Positions 18,943 to 26,562 of a stretch of 64,000 bases of DNA are shown piece after piece. Under the pieces are notes generated by a model. That model saw only the letters and a program-made list of their open reading frames with translations, did no database searches and was not told the origin of the DNA. Every line of letters begins with the position of its first letter. Within the stretch, counting starts at the first letter, position 1. A program made the translations under genes and the position numbers. Source of the stretch: Tessaracoccus lacteus (lineage in GTDB: Bacteria > Actinomycetota > Actinomycetes > Propionibacteriales > Propionibacteriaceae); NCBI RefSeq assembly GCF_029917005.1, contig NZ_CP123967.1, positions 2,976,001 to 3,040,000 of the forward strand, written 5' to 3'.

Positions 18943-19059
18943 GCCGCGATGAGCACAACACACTTGTCATCGTCGGGAAAGGCCCGATCCGGGCCCCAAA
19001 TGCCCGATGGGCAGGAGGATCTGCTCATCCGACGGGCCGAACTCGGCCCCGCGACGACC
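18943..19059 (+). repeat. Short interspersed repeat, copy A (upstream of the PaiB-like gene)
   Basis: Shares GCCGCGATGAGCAC, ACACACTTGTC and, 66 bp from its start, GGGCAGGAG-ATCTGCT-ATCCG with copy B at 19809. Its first part is an imperfect inverted repeat (CGATGA ... TCATCG). It ends just before the -10 box of the next gene. Confidence 0.7.
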
Positions 19060-19065
19060 TGCGCC

Positions 19066-19071
19066 TAGTGT
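19066..19071 (+). promoter_or_regulatory. -10 box TAGTGT of the PaiB-like gene
   Basis: TAGTGT is followed by 7 nt and then ATG 19079; it supports this start over an in-frame codon at 19007 inside the repeat. Confidence 0.55.
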
Positions 19072-19078
19072 GGGTCGC

Positions 19079-19792
19079 ATGGATCCCGCGAGCTACGTCT
19101 ACATCCCCGCCAGCCAGGAGGTCGACGAGAAGGAGTGCCGCGCCCTGCTCGAGGAGGTCGGCGCCGCGCTGTGGATCACGGCCGACGGCGACGAGATCCC
19201 CTGCGCGACGCTGCTGCCGACGCTGTGGCGCGGCGACACCCTGACCGCCCACGCATCCGGGCACAACGAGCAGTTCACGAGGATCGACGACGAGGTTCCC
19301 TGCCGCGTCGTGATCCAGGGCCCGAACAGCTACATCTCGCCGCGGTGGCTGCCGAGTGTGCAGTCGAGCGAGAACGGGGGAGCCGCGCGCGGCCGCGCAG
19401 AGGGTCGAGGTGTCGGGACGTGGAACTACCAGCAGGTACAGATCGCCGGGATGCTGCGCGTCCACCGCGACACCGACCGCCTGCGCGACGAGATGACGAC
19501 GCTCGCCGAGGACTTCGACGAGAAGCGCATCGCCGACGGCTGCCCCTCCGACGCGCACCGCGGCCCGTGGACCCACGACGAAGCCCCCACCGCCTACTAC
19601 GAGGCCATGATGCACGGCGTCGTCGGGCTGGAGCTGCGCGTCACGGAGGTGAAGGGCCGCTTCAAGCTGGGCCAGAACCGCACGGAGCTTGACCGTTCCG
19701 GGGCAGCCGCGGGGCTGCGCGAACGCGGTCGGGGCCAGGACCTCGCCGTCGCCGACGCCATGGACGACGCCACCCCGCTCTACGAGGGGTAG
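19079..19792 (+). CDS. FMN-binding split-barrel protein, PaiB family
   Basis: Cytoplasmic flavin-binding protein of 237 residues. Family blocks are all present: YVYIPASQEVDEKECRALLEEVG at the N-terminus, LTAHASGHNEQF (the usual G-L-x-H-x-x-R-x-N-x-x-x region), VVIQGPNSYISPRWL, GTWNYQQVQIAGMLRV, then a final HGVVGLELRVTEVKGRFKLGQNR. PaiB-type proteins were first described as repressors in Bacillus, but most behave as general flavin proteins of unclear substrate. Two copies of a short repeat bracket the gene, 20 bp upstream and 17 bp downstream, which could mark its arrival as a cassette. Probably leaderless. Confidence 0.85.
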   Translation: MDPASYVYIPASQEVDEKECRALLEEVGAALWITADGDEIPCATLLPTLWRGDTLTAHASGHNEQFTRIDDEVPCRVVIQGPNSYISPRWLPSVQSSENGGAARGRAEGRGVGTWNYQQVQIAGMLRVHRDTDRLRDEMTTLAEDFDEKRIADGCPSDAHRGPWTHDEAPTAYYEAMMHGVVGLELRVTEVKGRFKLGQNRTELDRSGAAAGLRERGRGQDLAVADAMDDATPLYEG

Positions 19793-19808
19793 CCGGGTAA
19801 GCCCCCGT

Positions 19809-19930
19809 GCCGCGATGAGCACGACACACTTGTCGTCGCGACTAATCCGCAGAAAACCGCACAGAGCCGCGACGGGCAGGAGAATCTGCTTATCCGGCGG
19901 CAGTTGGTCAGGCCCGCGAGGGGACGACCC
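19809..19930 (+). repeat. Short interspersed repeat, copy B (downstream of the PaiB-like gene)
   Basis: Direct-orientation partner of the copy at 18943. Conserved blocks are GCCGCGATGAGCAC at the start and GGGCAGGAGAATCTGCT 65 bp in; the segment between them has diverged. It fills the gap to the convergent YbaK-like gene. Confidence 0.7.
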
Positions 19931-19937
19931 GACGAGT

Positions 19938-20414
19938 TCAGGCGACCCGCACTGCCTCGCCCCCGGTGAGGTGGAGGAGATCGTCATAGGTCATCGGCAT
20001 CAGGGTGTGCGGGGTGCCGGCTGCGGTCCAGACGACGGCATGGTCGGCAAGCGAGCCGTCGACGACGGTCCGCACCGGCGCCGGGTGGCCGACGGGGGCC
20101 ACGCCGCCGATGGCCTGGCCCGTCACCTCACGCACGCGCGCGGCGTTGGCCATGGCGATGGTGTTCGCTCCGACCTCGACGGCGAGAACGTCCGTGTCGA
20201 CCCGGTGCGCACCGCTCGTCATCACGAGCAGTGGCTCGCCGTCGGCGAGGAAGAGCAGCGAGCTGGCGATGGCGCCGACATCGCAGCCGAGCGCGTCTGC
20301 GGCTTCACGAGCGGTGCGCGTGGAGGCCGACAGCTCGCGGACCTCCACGTCGAGGCCGGCGTCGAGGACCGCCTTCGCGACGAGACGGCTGCGCTCGGGC
20401 AGGTGTGCGGTCAT
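19938..20414 (-). CDS. YbaK/EbsC-type aminoacyl-tRNA deacylase
   Basis: Hydrolyses mischarged tRNA (Cys-tRNA-Pro in the best known members). The 158 residues match the family: SASTRTAREAADALGCDVGAIASSLLFLADG contains the conserved start of the binding pocket, with MTSGAHRVDTDVLA and GQAIGGVAPVGHPAPV further on, the latter carrying the Gly-rich loop that positions the aminoacyl bond. Start at ATG 20414, with GAAGGGA 8 nt upstream. Stands alone; 190 bp without a gene separate it from ligD and I see nothing in that gap. Confidence 0.9.
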   Translation of the reverse strand: MTAHLPERSRLVAKAVLDAGLDVEVRELSASTRTAREAADALGCDVGAIASSLLFLADGEPLLVMTSGAHRVDTDVLAVEVGANTIAMANAARVREVTGQAIGGVAPVGHPAPVRTVVDGSLADHAVVWTAAGTPHTLMPMTYDDLLHLTGGEAVRVA

Positions 20415-20604
20415 CGGGGTCCCTTCGCGGTGCTGACTACGCCATTCGACGCCGAGGTCCCGGTCGGTCGCCCGAGCTGTCGACGTCTGCGCCATTCTCC
20501 CGGGACGCGGCCCGGCGATGGCCAACCGGTCCCACCATGCGAGCACCTGGGAAAGGGCTTGGATCAGGGTCCGGCATCGAGCCCGGTTCGTGAGCGACCC
20601 GGCA

Positions 20605-22785
20605 TCAGGTGCCGAGTACGTCGGCCAGGTCGTAGCTGAGGGGCTCCTCCAGCTGCTCATAGGTACACGAGTCCGGCTCGCGGTCATCGCGCCACCGCAC
20701 GAACTGCGCCGTGTGGCGGAACCGGTCACCCTCCATGTGGTCGAACCGCACCTCCACCACGCGCTCGGGCCTGAGTGGCGTGAACGACAGGTCCTTCTTC
20801 GCGTTCCAGCGTGAGTGCGCCGCAGCAGAGGGTGTCCTGGGCGCCGGCTGGTCGCGGTTGTCCGGCGACTCGGGCTCAGGGGCGGCCCACGCCCAGGGGT
20901 GGCCGTCGAAGTCGGTCACCAGTGGCTGCAGCTCCTCGAACAGCTCCCGACGGCGCTCCATCGGGAACGCTCCGATGACGCCGACCGAGTTAAGGTTCCC
21001 GTCGGCCGTGTAGAGGCCGAGCAGCAGTGACCCGATGACCCCCGGCTCGTCGCGGTACAGCCGGTAGCCGGCAACGACGCAGTCCGCCGTCCGCTCGTGC
21101 TTGAGCTTGTACATCACGCGCTTGTCCTCGGCGTACGGCTCCCCCAGCGGCTTGGCGATCACACCGTCGAGTCCGGCGCCCTCGAACGACGAGAACCACT
21201 CCATCGCCATGGCCTCGTCGCGCGTGGCGCGGGTGAGGAAGACGGGGGGCTTCGCGTCGGCGAGTGCCGCCTCGAGAGCGGCGCGCCGCTCGGCGAAGGG
21301 CCGCTCGGCCAGGTTCTCCTCGCCGCGAGCCAGCATGTCGAACGCGACGAACGTCGCGGGCATGGAGGCGCTCAGCTTGGCGATCCGCGACGCGGCCGGG
21401 TGGATGCGCTGCTGGAGCGCGTCGAAGTTGAGCCGGTCGCCGGTGGTCGGGTCGATCATAACGATCTCGCCGTCGATGACGCTGTGGTCGGGAAAGTTCG
21501 CGATCACAGCCTCGACGAGCTCGGGGAAGTAGCGGGTCATCGGGCGCGAGTTCCGAGACCCGATCTCCACCTGGTCCCCCGACCGCCAGATGATCGCGCG
21601 GAACCCGTCCCACTTGGGCTCGAACAGGTACTCGCCCTTGGGGAGCTTCTTCACCGGCTTGGCCAGCATCGGGCCGAACGGCGGGTGGATGGCCGTGCCC
21701 CACTGCGCGTCGCGCTCTGCCTTCGGGGGCATGTACTCCTCGTCGGCGCGGTCGGCCTTGCGGCGGCTTGGCGGGACCCGCGGCGGCTCGCCGGGCATCT
21801 TGGGGTAGTCGGGCGGGAAGTTCAGCTCACCGAGCCCGCGCTCCAGGTCGGCGTCCCAGAGTGCCAGGGCCGCTGCGATGTCGCCGACCTCGTCGTCGAT
21901 GTCCGCCCAGGGGCAGGGTCGTCGCTCGAGCAGGGCGGGCACGGTCCGGACGGTGAACTGGCGGGGGTCTGCGTCGGGCAGTTCCTCCCAGGTCAGCGGC
22001 GTAGAGACGGTGGCGGCTGGGAGGGGTCTCGGCGAGTAGGCGGCGGCGATGGTGCGGTCGCGGTTGGCCTGGTTGAAGTCGACGAACACCCGCTCGCCGC
22101 GCTCCTCCTTCCACCACGACGACGTGACAAGGTCCGGGAGTCGTCGCTCCAGCTCGCGGGCGATGCCGATCACCGCGTGCCGGACCTCCTGGAACTCGTG
22201 GTCGGGGCGGATGCGCGCGTAGACGTGGACGCCGCGGTTGCCGGAGGTCTTCGCGTAGGCCTTCAGCCCCAGTTCGGCCATGAGCTCCCGCAGTGCGAGC
22301 GCCGCCGTCACGGCGTCGGCGAACCCCCGGCCCGGTTGCGGGTCGAGGTCGATGCGCAGCTCGTCGGGGCTGTCGAGGTTCGCGGTGCGGACGGGCCAGG
22401 GATGGAAGGTGATGGTGCCGATCTGGGCAGCCCAGGCGAGCGCGGCGGGCTCGTCGAACACGAGCTGGTCGTGTCGTCGGCCGGACGGGTACGTGCAGGT
22501 GACGGTCCTCAGGTACGGAGGTGCGCCGCGCGGGGGCCGCTTCGCGAAGAACTCCTCGCCGTCGACCCCGTCGGGCAACCGCTGCAGCGTCATCGGCCGG
22601 TCGCCCGCCAACCGGAGGAACTCTCCCGAGACGGCCACCAGGTACCGGGCCAGCTCCTCCTTGGTGACTGGCCCGCCGTCGGCGTCGGGCCAGAGCACCT
22701 TGCCAGGGCTCGACAGCCGCACGTCGCGGGGCTCGGGCCCGTCGACGTGCAGGGTCAGTTCGCGTTTCCCAGCCTCCCCAGCCAT
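20605..22785 (-). CDS. ligD: Two-domain DNA repair ligase LigD (polymerase/primase plus ATP-dependent ligase)
   Basis: End-processing and sealing enzyme for non-homologous end joining. From ATG 22785 it has 726 residues. About 1-300: archaeo-eukaryotic primase-like polymerase domain with FFAKRPPRGAP, RIDLDPQPG (metal Asp146 and Asp148) and YAKTSGNRGVHVYARI. About 370-726: ligase domain with EPKWDGFRAI (adenylated Lys391), SRNSRPMTRYFPEL, VIDGEIVM, LDGVIAKPL and MYKLKHERTADCVV. The 3'-phosphoesterase module found in mycobacterial LigD is absent, and the order is polymerase then ligase. No Ku gene lies in the window. Its start is preceded by TACGGT 6 nt away rather than a ribosome site. Confidence 0.92.
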   Translation of the reverse strand: MAGEAGKRELTLHVDGPEPRDVRLSSPGKVLWPDADGGPVTKEELARYLVAVSGEFLRLAGDRPMTLQRLPDGVDGEEFFAKRPPRGAPPYLRTVTCTYPSGRRHDQLVFDEPAALAWAAQIGTITFHPWPVRTANLDSPDELRIDLDPQPGRGFADAVTAALALRELMAELGLKAYAKTSGNRGVHVYARIRPDHEFQEVRHAVIGIARELERRLPDLVTSSWWKEERGERVFVDFNQANRDRTIAAAYSPRPLPAATVSTPLTWEELPDADPRQFTVRTVPALLERRPCPWADIDDEVGDIAAALALWDADLERGLGELNFPPDYPKMPGEPPRVPPSRRKADRADEEYMPPKAERDAQWGTAIHPPFGPMLAKPVKKLPKGEYLFEPKWDGFRAIIWRSGDQVEIGSRNSRPMTRYFPELVEAVIANFPDHSVIDGEIVMIDPTTGDRLNFDALQQRIHPAASRIAKLSASMPATFVAFDMLARGEENLAERPFAERRAALEAALADAKPPVFLTRATRDEAMAMEWFSSFEGAGLDGVIAKPLGEPYAEDKRVMYKLKHERTADCVVAGYRLYRDEPGVIGSLLLGLYTADGNLNSVGVIGAFPMERRRELFEELQPLVTDFDGHPWAWAAPEPESPDNRDQPAPRTPSAAAHSRWNAKKDLSFTPLRPERVVEVRFDHMEGDRFRHTAQFVRWRDDREPDSCTYEQLEEPLSYDLADVLGT

Positions 22786-22791
22786 GCCGCA

Positions 22792-22797
22792 ACCGTA
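22792..22797 (-). promoter_or_regulatory. -10 box TACGGT of ligD
   Basis: Read on the minus strand, TACGGT then TGCGGC then ATG 22785. Confidence 0.45.
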
Positions 22798-22850
22798 TCC
22801 GCCCACCCGTCCTTCGCCTACCCCCTCAGCCCATCAACGCGGAGCCCCGC

Positions 22851-22927
22851 CCGTGCACAACAATGCCTGGGCTCCCCTAGCTGTTCGTATATCGCAGCGC
22901 TCCCGACATAGGCATCTTTGTGCACGG
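22851..22927. repeat. Palindromic intergenic repeat, family with CCGTGCACAA ends, copy 1
   Basis: Inverted arms of 18 bp (22851-22868 and 22910-22927), each starting CCGTGCACAA and running into ATGCCT, matched at 16 of 18 positions, around a 41-bp centre that contains CGTATATCGC and GCGCTCCCGAC. Copies 2 and 3 are at 40406 and 52800. It lies between ligD and a TetR gene. Confidence 0.7.
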
Positions 22928-22992
22928 AAGGGGGAGCGGTGGGATGAAGCAGGACGGCTGGGTGGGGCGAGCGAAGGGCGCAGCAGCGGGGA

Positions 22993-23637
22993 TCAGGGGC
23001 CGACGGGGATCCCGAGGCCGCGGAGAAGGACCCGGACGCGGGCCCGTAGGACCGCCCGGGGGTCGGGCGACCCCAGGCCGACGACCCCGCGCAGCAGCTC
23101 GGTCACCACCGTCGAGAAGAGCCAGCTGGCCACGTCGTCGAGGCCCATGCCCTCGAACTGCCCGTCATGGGGCGCGACGCCCTCGAACCGACCCCCGTAC
23201 GGCGCAAGCACGGCCGCGATCCTCCCCCGCAGTTCCGCGACGATCTCCAGCGACTCGGAGCGCTGCGGGCCGTCCTCGCCGAACAGCACCTCCCGCAGGA
23301 AGGGGGCAGCGTTGTCGGGCTGGTCGTGGGCCAGATCGATGATCGGGTCGAGGATCCCGAGCACCGCCTCGTCCGGGGCAGCCTCGTCGGGCAGGTCGGA
23401 CGCGGACTCCACCAGCGGCCGGAGGTGCTCGTTGATCACCATCAGCAGCAGCTCGGGCTTGGAGCTCGCGTACCTGAACACCGTCCCCTCGGCGACGTCG
23501 GCCACCCGGGCGACCTGCTGCGTCGTCGTGCCCGCATACCCGTGGGCCGCGAAAAGCTCGGCCGCCGCCCGCGAGATCGCGGCGCGCTTGGCCGCCTTGT
23601 TCCGGGCGCGGAGACCGAGGGTGCTGGGGACGTCCAT
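22993..23637 (-). CDS. TetR-family repressor of the ABC-YhgE cassette
   Basis: Repressor of 214 residues. The N-terminal helix-turn-helix is RAAISRAAAELFAAHGYAGTTTQQVARVADVAEGTVFRYASSKPELL (about 19-66), in the usual TetR form. The C-terminal ligand domain is variable and gives no clue to the inducer. Its start at ATG 23637 is 53 bp from the divergent ABC gene. Both genes appear leaderless, and their -10 boxes flank a near-perfect palindrome, so the protein very likely represses itself and the ABC-YhgE pair. The -10 TAGAAT ends 6 nt before its ATG. Confidence 0.9.
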   Translation of the reverse strand: MDVPSTLGLRARNKAAKRAAISRAAAELFAAHGYAGTTTQQVARVADVAEGTVFRYASSKPELLLMVINEHLRPLVESASDLPDEAAPDEAVLGILDPIIDLAHDQPDNAAPFLREVLFGEDGPQRSESLEIVAELRGRIAAVLAPYGGRFEGVAPHDGQFEGMGLDDVASWLFSTVVTELLRGVVGLGSPDPRAVLRARVRVLLRGLGIPVGP

Positions 23638-23643
23638 GACCAG

Positions 23644-23649
23644 ATTCTA
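23644..23649 (-). promoter_or_regulatory. -10 box TAGAAT of the TetR gene (minus strand)
   Basis: TAGAAT, CTGGTC, ATG 23637 when read on the minus strand. It abuts the operator on the other side of the divergent pair. Confidence 0.65.
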
Positions 23650-23650
23650 G

Positions 23651-23678
23651 CTCATTTCTGAGTGCACTCATTTATGAG
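23651..23678. promoter_or_regulatory. 28-bp palindromic TetR operator
   Basis: Outer arms CTCAT (23651-23655) and ATGAG (23674-23678) enclose a perfect 12-bp inner palindrome TGAGTGCACTCA (23659-23670); only the two 3-bp spacers break the symmetry. It fills the space between two divergent -10 boxes. Confidence 0.85.
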
Positions 23679-23684
23679 TATGCT
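23679..23684 (+). promoter_or_regulatory. -10 box TATGCT of the ABC ATPase gene
   Basis: TATGCT starts right after the operator and ends 6 nt before GTG 23691. Confidence 0.65.
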
Positions 23685-23690
23685 CGGATT

Positions 23691-24350
23691 GTGACTGGAA
23701 CACATAGCGAACCGCTGCTCACGGCCACCTCGCTGACCGTCCACACGCCGGCCGGTGAGGTCTTCCGACCGATCGACATCAACATCCCTGCGGGAGCTGT
23801 CGTGGCCGTCGTCGGGGATCCCGACTCCGGCAAGTCATCGCTCCTGCTGGCGCTCACGGGCCGAATGCGGGGAGTCAAGGGCGAACTGACCGTCGACGGG
23901 GTCGACGGTATCGCCCACCCGGGTCGGATCCGACGACTCACATCGGTCGCCAGGATCGACGAGCTGGTCGTCCCGGAGGGGTCGCTGTCGATCGAGGACT
24001 GCATCACCGAGCGCGGCCTCGCCGATGCCTGCCCGGCAAGGGCCAGGCTCGCCAACTACCTCCACACCGCCGGCGTGCTCGGCCTCGAGGCCAGGCTGAC
24101 GACGCTGTATCGGCAGCTCACCCCGGCCGACCAGACGCGGGCGGCCATCGCCTTCGCGACGATCCAGCCGCCGAAAATCGTAGTCCTCGACGACTTCGAC
24201 CACGGCGCGACGCTCGCCGACCAGGAGCAGCTGTGGGAGGGCCTGCTCGCCCTCGCCGCGGAGGGGATCACCGTGATCGCCGCAACCACCGAGCGGACGA
24301 CGATTCCCCCCGAGGCCATGACCATCGAGATGGAGGCGCATCATGCCTGA
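23691..24350 (+). CDS. Degenerate ABC-type ATPase partnered with a YhgE/Pip protein
   Basis: Short ABC nucleotide-binding protein of 219 residues. Walker A is intact (GDPDSGKSS, residues 42-50). The signature motif LSGGQ is replaced by LTPADQ (143-148). Walker B reads IVVLDD (163-168), where the catalytic Glu is Asp, and the H-loop histidine is missing (VIAATTE). Such changes predict weak or no ATP hydrolysis; it may act as a regulatory or scaffold subunit. The stop overlaps the YhgE gene start by 8 nt, so translation is coupled. Its fold and central region resemble the tail fused to the MMPL protein at 35286-37937, which has lost Walker A as well. Confidence 0.85.
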   Translation: MTGTHSEPLLTATSLTVHTPAGEVFRPIDINIPAGAVVAVVGDPDSGKSSLLLALTGRMRGVKGELTVDGVDGIAHPGRIRRLTSVARIDELVVPEGSLSIEDCITERGLADACPARARLANYLHTAGVLGLEARLTTLYRQLTPADQTRAAIAFATIQPPKIVVLDDFDHGATLADQEQLWEGLLALAAEGITVIAATTERTTIPPEAMTIEMEAHHA

Positions 24351-26496
24351 CCTGGACCGCAACAACCCGCTCACTCTGGCCCGCTTCGAGGTCAAGCGCT
24401 TCCGCGGCCCGCTGCCGCGCCTCGCCCTTGCCTTCATCCTGCTCATCCCGATGCTCTACGGCTGCATCTACCTGGCCGGCAACTGGGACCCCTACGGCCG
24501 GCTCGACAACGTCCCTGTCGCGATCGTGAACCACGACGAGCCCACCACCTTCAACGGCAAGGACATCCACGCGGGCCAGGACTTCGTCGACTCGCTGCAC
24601 GACGCGGGGACCTTCAAGTTCACCGACACCACCGAGCAGGAGGCGGCCGACGGTCTCGCCCGGGGAGACTACTACCTGGTCATCACGGTGCCGAAGACCT
24701 TCTCCGTCGATCTGACGAGCGGCGACAGCGACAACCCGCAGCGCGCCCAGATCATGCTGCGCCGCAACGACGCCAACGGTTTCGTCATCGGCACCATCAC
24801 GAACTCGGCCCAGACCTCCATCGCGAAGGCCATCGACGAGACGGCCGTGAAGAGCTACTTCGAGGCGGTCTTCGCCAACCTCGCGACGATCCGGGAGTCG
24901 CTCGTCGAGGCCGCCGACGGGGCCCAGCAGCTCGACGACGGGCTCGCCACGGCGCACGACGGCAGCACGAAGCTGGCCGACGGCGCCAAGGACGCCGTCA
25001 CGGGCGCGGACAAGCTCAACACCGGAGCCGCCCAGCTCGCGACCGGTGCCTCCACGGCCGCCGACGGCGCGTCCACCCTGACCAGCGGCCTCAGCGACCT
25101 CAACGACGGCGCCAGCCAGCTCGCCGACGGGTCGAAGCAGGTGGCCGACGGCACCCAGACGCTCGCCGACACCCTCGACCCGGTACTCACCCTGGCCGCC
25201 GACCGGCTGCCGGACATCCAGGACGCCGTCAACGACGCGGTCGACGCGGCCGCCGACCTGAGCAGCACCGTCGCGACGGGGTCATCCAGCGTCGCGGGAG
25301 TCTCCGGCGACATCAGCGACGCCGTCGACCAGCTCGGCGCCGACAACCCCGACATCTCCTCCGACTCCAACTACAAGGAGCTCAAGAGGCTCGCCGACAC
25401 GCTGGCCAACCGCGCCGACACGGCCGCCGGCCACGCGACGACCATCGCGGACGCCGTCAACGACGCGGACAAGGCCATCGCCAATGCCGGCGATCTGTCC
25501 TCCAAGGCGACCGAGGCCCAGAGCAAGATCGACCAGCTGAACGACGGGGCGCAGCAGGTGGCCGACGGCGCCTCAGACCTGTCGACCGGCGCCTCCCAGG
25601 CCTACTCGGGCGCCAAGACGCTGAGCAGCGGACTCGGCGACCTCGACGACGGCGCGCAGGAGCTCGCCACCGGCACCGACACCCTGACCGACGGACTCCA
25701 CACCCTCAGCGACGGCGCCACCTCCCTCGACGACGGCATCTCGCAGCTCGCCGACGGCGCCGACACTCTGGCGACCGGGCTGAGCTCCGGCGTCAAGCAG
25801 ATCCCCGTGCTCACCGACGACGAGGAGACCGACGCCGTCAGCGTCCTGTCCGCCCCTGTCGACGTCAGCATGACCGTCGACAACCCCGCCACCTACTACG
25901 GCCGCGGCCTGGCGCCGATGTTCTTCTCCATCGCGCTGTGGGTGATGGGCATCTCGGCGTTCTTCCTCGTCCGCCCCATCACGGGCCGCATCCTGGCCAG
26001 CCGCGGCAGCAACCTCCGCGTGGGGGTGACCGCCTGGCTGACCCTCGGCGCATTGTCGGTGGTGGCCAGCTGGATCATGCTCGCGGTCGCCTGGATCGGG
26101 CTGGGTCTCGACCCGATCCATCCGTGGCTGACGATCCTGCTCGTCACGCTCGTCGCCCTGGCCTTCTCCGCCGTCTCACACCTGATGAGAACGTCCTTCG
26201 GCCTCGTCGCGACGGCCGTGATGCTGGTCCTGCTGATCCTGCAGCTGTCCTCGGCCGGCGGCACCTATCCCCCCGAGCTGCTGCCACCACTGTTCGCGAC
26301 CATCGGGCACTTCATGCCGATGACCTACACGATCGACGCGTTCCGCATCGCCATCTCCGGCGGCCTGATGACCAAGTTCGTGCGCGACATCGCCCTGCTG
26401 GCGGTTCTGTTCGGCTCCAGCATCGGACTGCTGATGCTGGTGGTGCACCGTCGCCGCCGATTCTCCATGACTGACCTGCACCCGCCCTTCGACTGA
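24343..26496 (+). CDS. YhgE/Pip-domain membrane protein
   Basis: Large integral membrane protein of 717 residues. One membrane helix at about 23-43 (RLALAFILLIPMLYGCIYLAG). A long extracellular part (about 45-510) follows, first globular, then rich in repeating QLADG-, DGASTL- and QQVADGAS-like units typical of elongated helical stalks. Six C-terminal helices (about 520-705) form an ABC-2-like permease domain. Family members serve as phage receptors, antigens or parts of secretion machines; the substrate is not readable. Coupled to the degenerate ABC gene and probably controlled by the divergent TetR protein. Ends just before a strong two-way terminator. Confidence 0.9.
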   Translation: MPDLDRNNPLTLARFEVKRFRGPLPRLALAFILLIPMLYGCIYLAGNWDPYGRLDNVPVAIVNHDEPTTFNGKDIHAGQDFVDSLHDAGTFKFTDTTEQEAADGLARGDYYLVITVPKTFSVDLTSGDSDNPQRAQIMLRRNDANGFVIGTITNSAQTSIAKAIDETAVKSYFEAVFANLATIRESLVEAADGAQQLDDGLATAHDGSTKLADGAKDAVTGADKLNTGAAQLATGASTAADGASTLTSGLSDLNDGASQLADGSKQVADGTQTLADTLDPVLTLAADRLPDIQDAVNDAVDAAADLSSTVATGSSSVAGVSGDISDAVDQLGADNPDISSDSNYKELKRLADTLANRADTAAGHATTIADAVNDADKAIANAGDLSSKATEAQSKIDQLNDGAQQVADGASDLSTGASQAYSGAKTLSSGLGDLDDGAQELATGTDTLTDGLHTLSDGATSLDDGISQLADGADTLATGLSSGVKQIPVLTDDEETDAVSVLSAPVDVSMTVDNPATYYGRGLAPMFFSIALWVMGISAFFLVRPITGRILASRGSNLRVGVTAWLTLGALSVVASWIMLAVAWIGLGLDPIHPWLTILLVTLVALAFSAVSHLMRTSFGLVATAVMLVLLILQLSSAGGTYPPELLPPLFATIGHFMPMTYTIDAFRIAISGGLMTKFVRDIALLAVLFGSSIGLLMLVVHRRRRFSMTDLHPPFD

Positions 26497-26510
26497 CGGA
26501 GCGGACACGA

Positions 26511-26543
26511 CGAGGGGGCCCCGGCAGTGCCGGGGCCCCCTCG
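26511..26543. terminator. Bidirectional terminator between the YhgE gene and glpK
   Basis: Perfect 16-bp stem: left arm CGAGGGGGCCCCGGCA (26511-26526), right arm 26528-26543, with one base between. It serves the two convergent genes. Confidence 0.9.
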
Positions 26544-26562
26544 CTGTGGTTACCGAGTCAGA

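Noticed and set aside
23691-26496. Calling the ABC-YhgE pair a drug exporter
   Set aside because: No substrate evidence; the ATPase motifs are degraded and YhgE proteins have varied roles.
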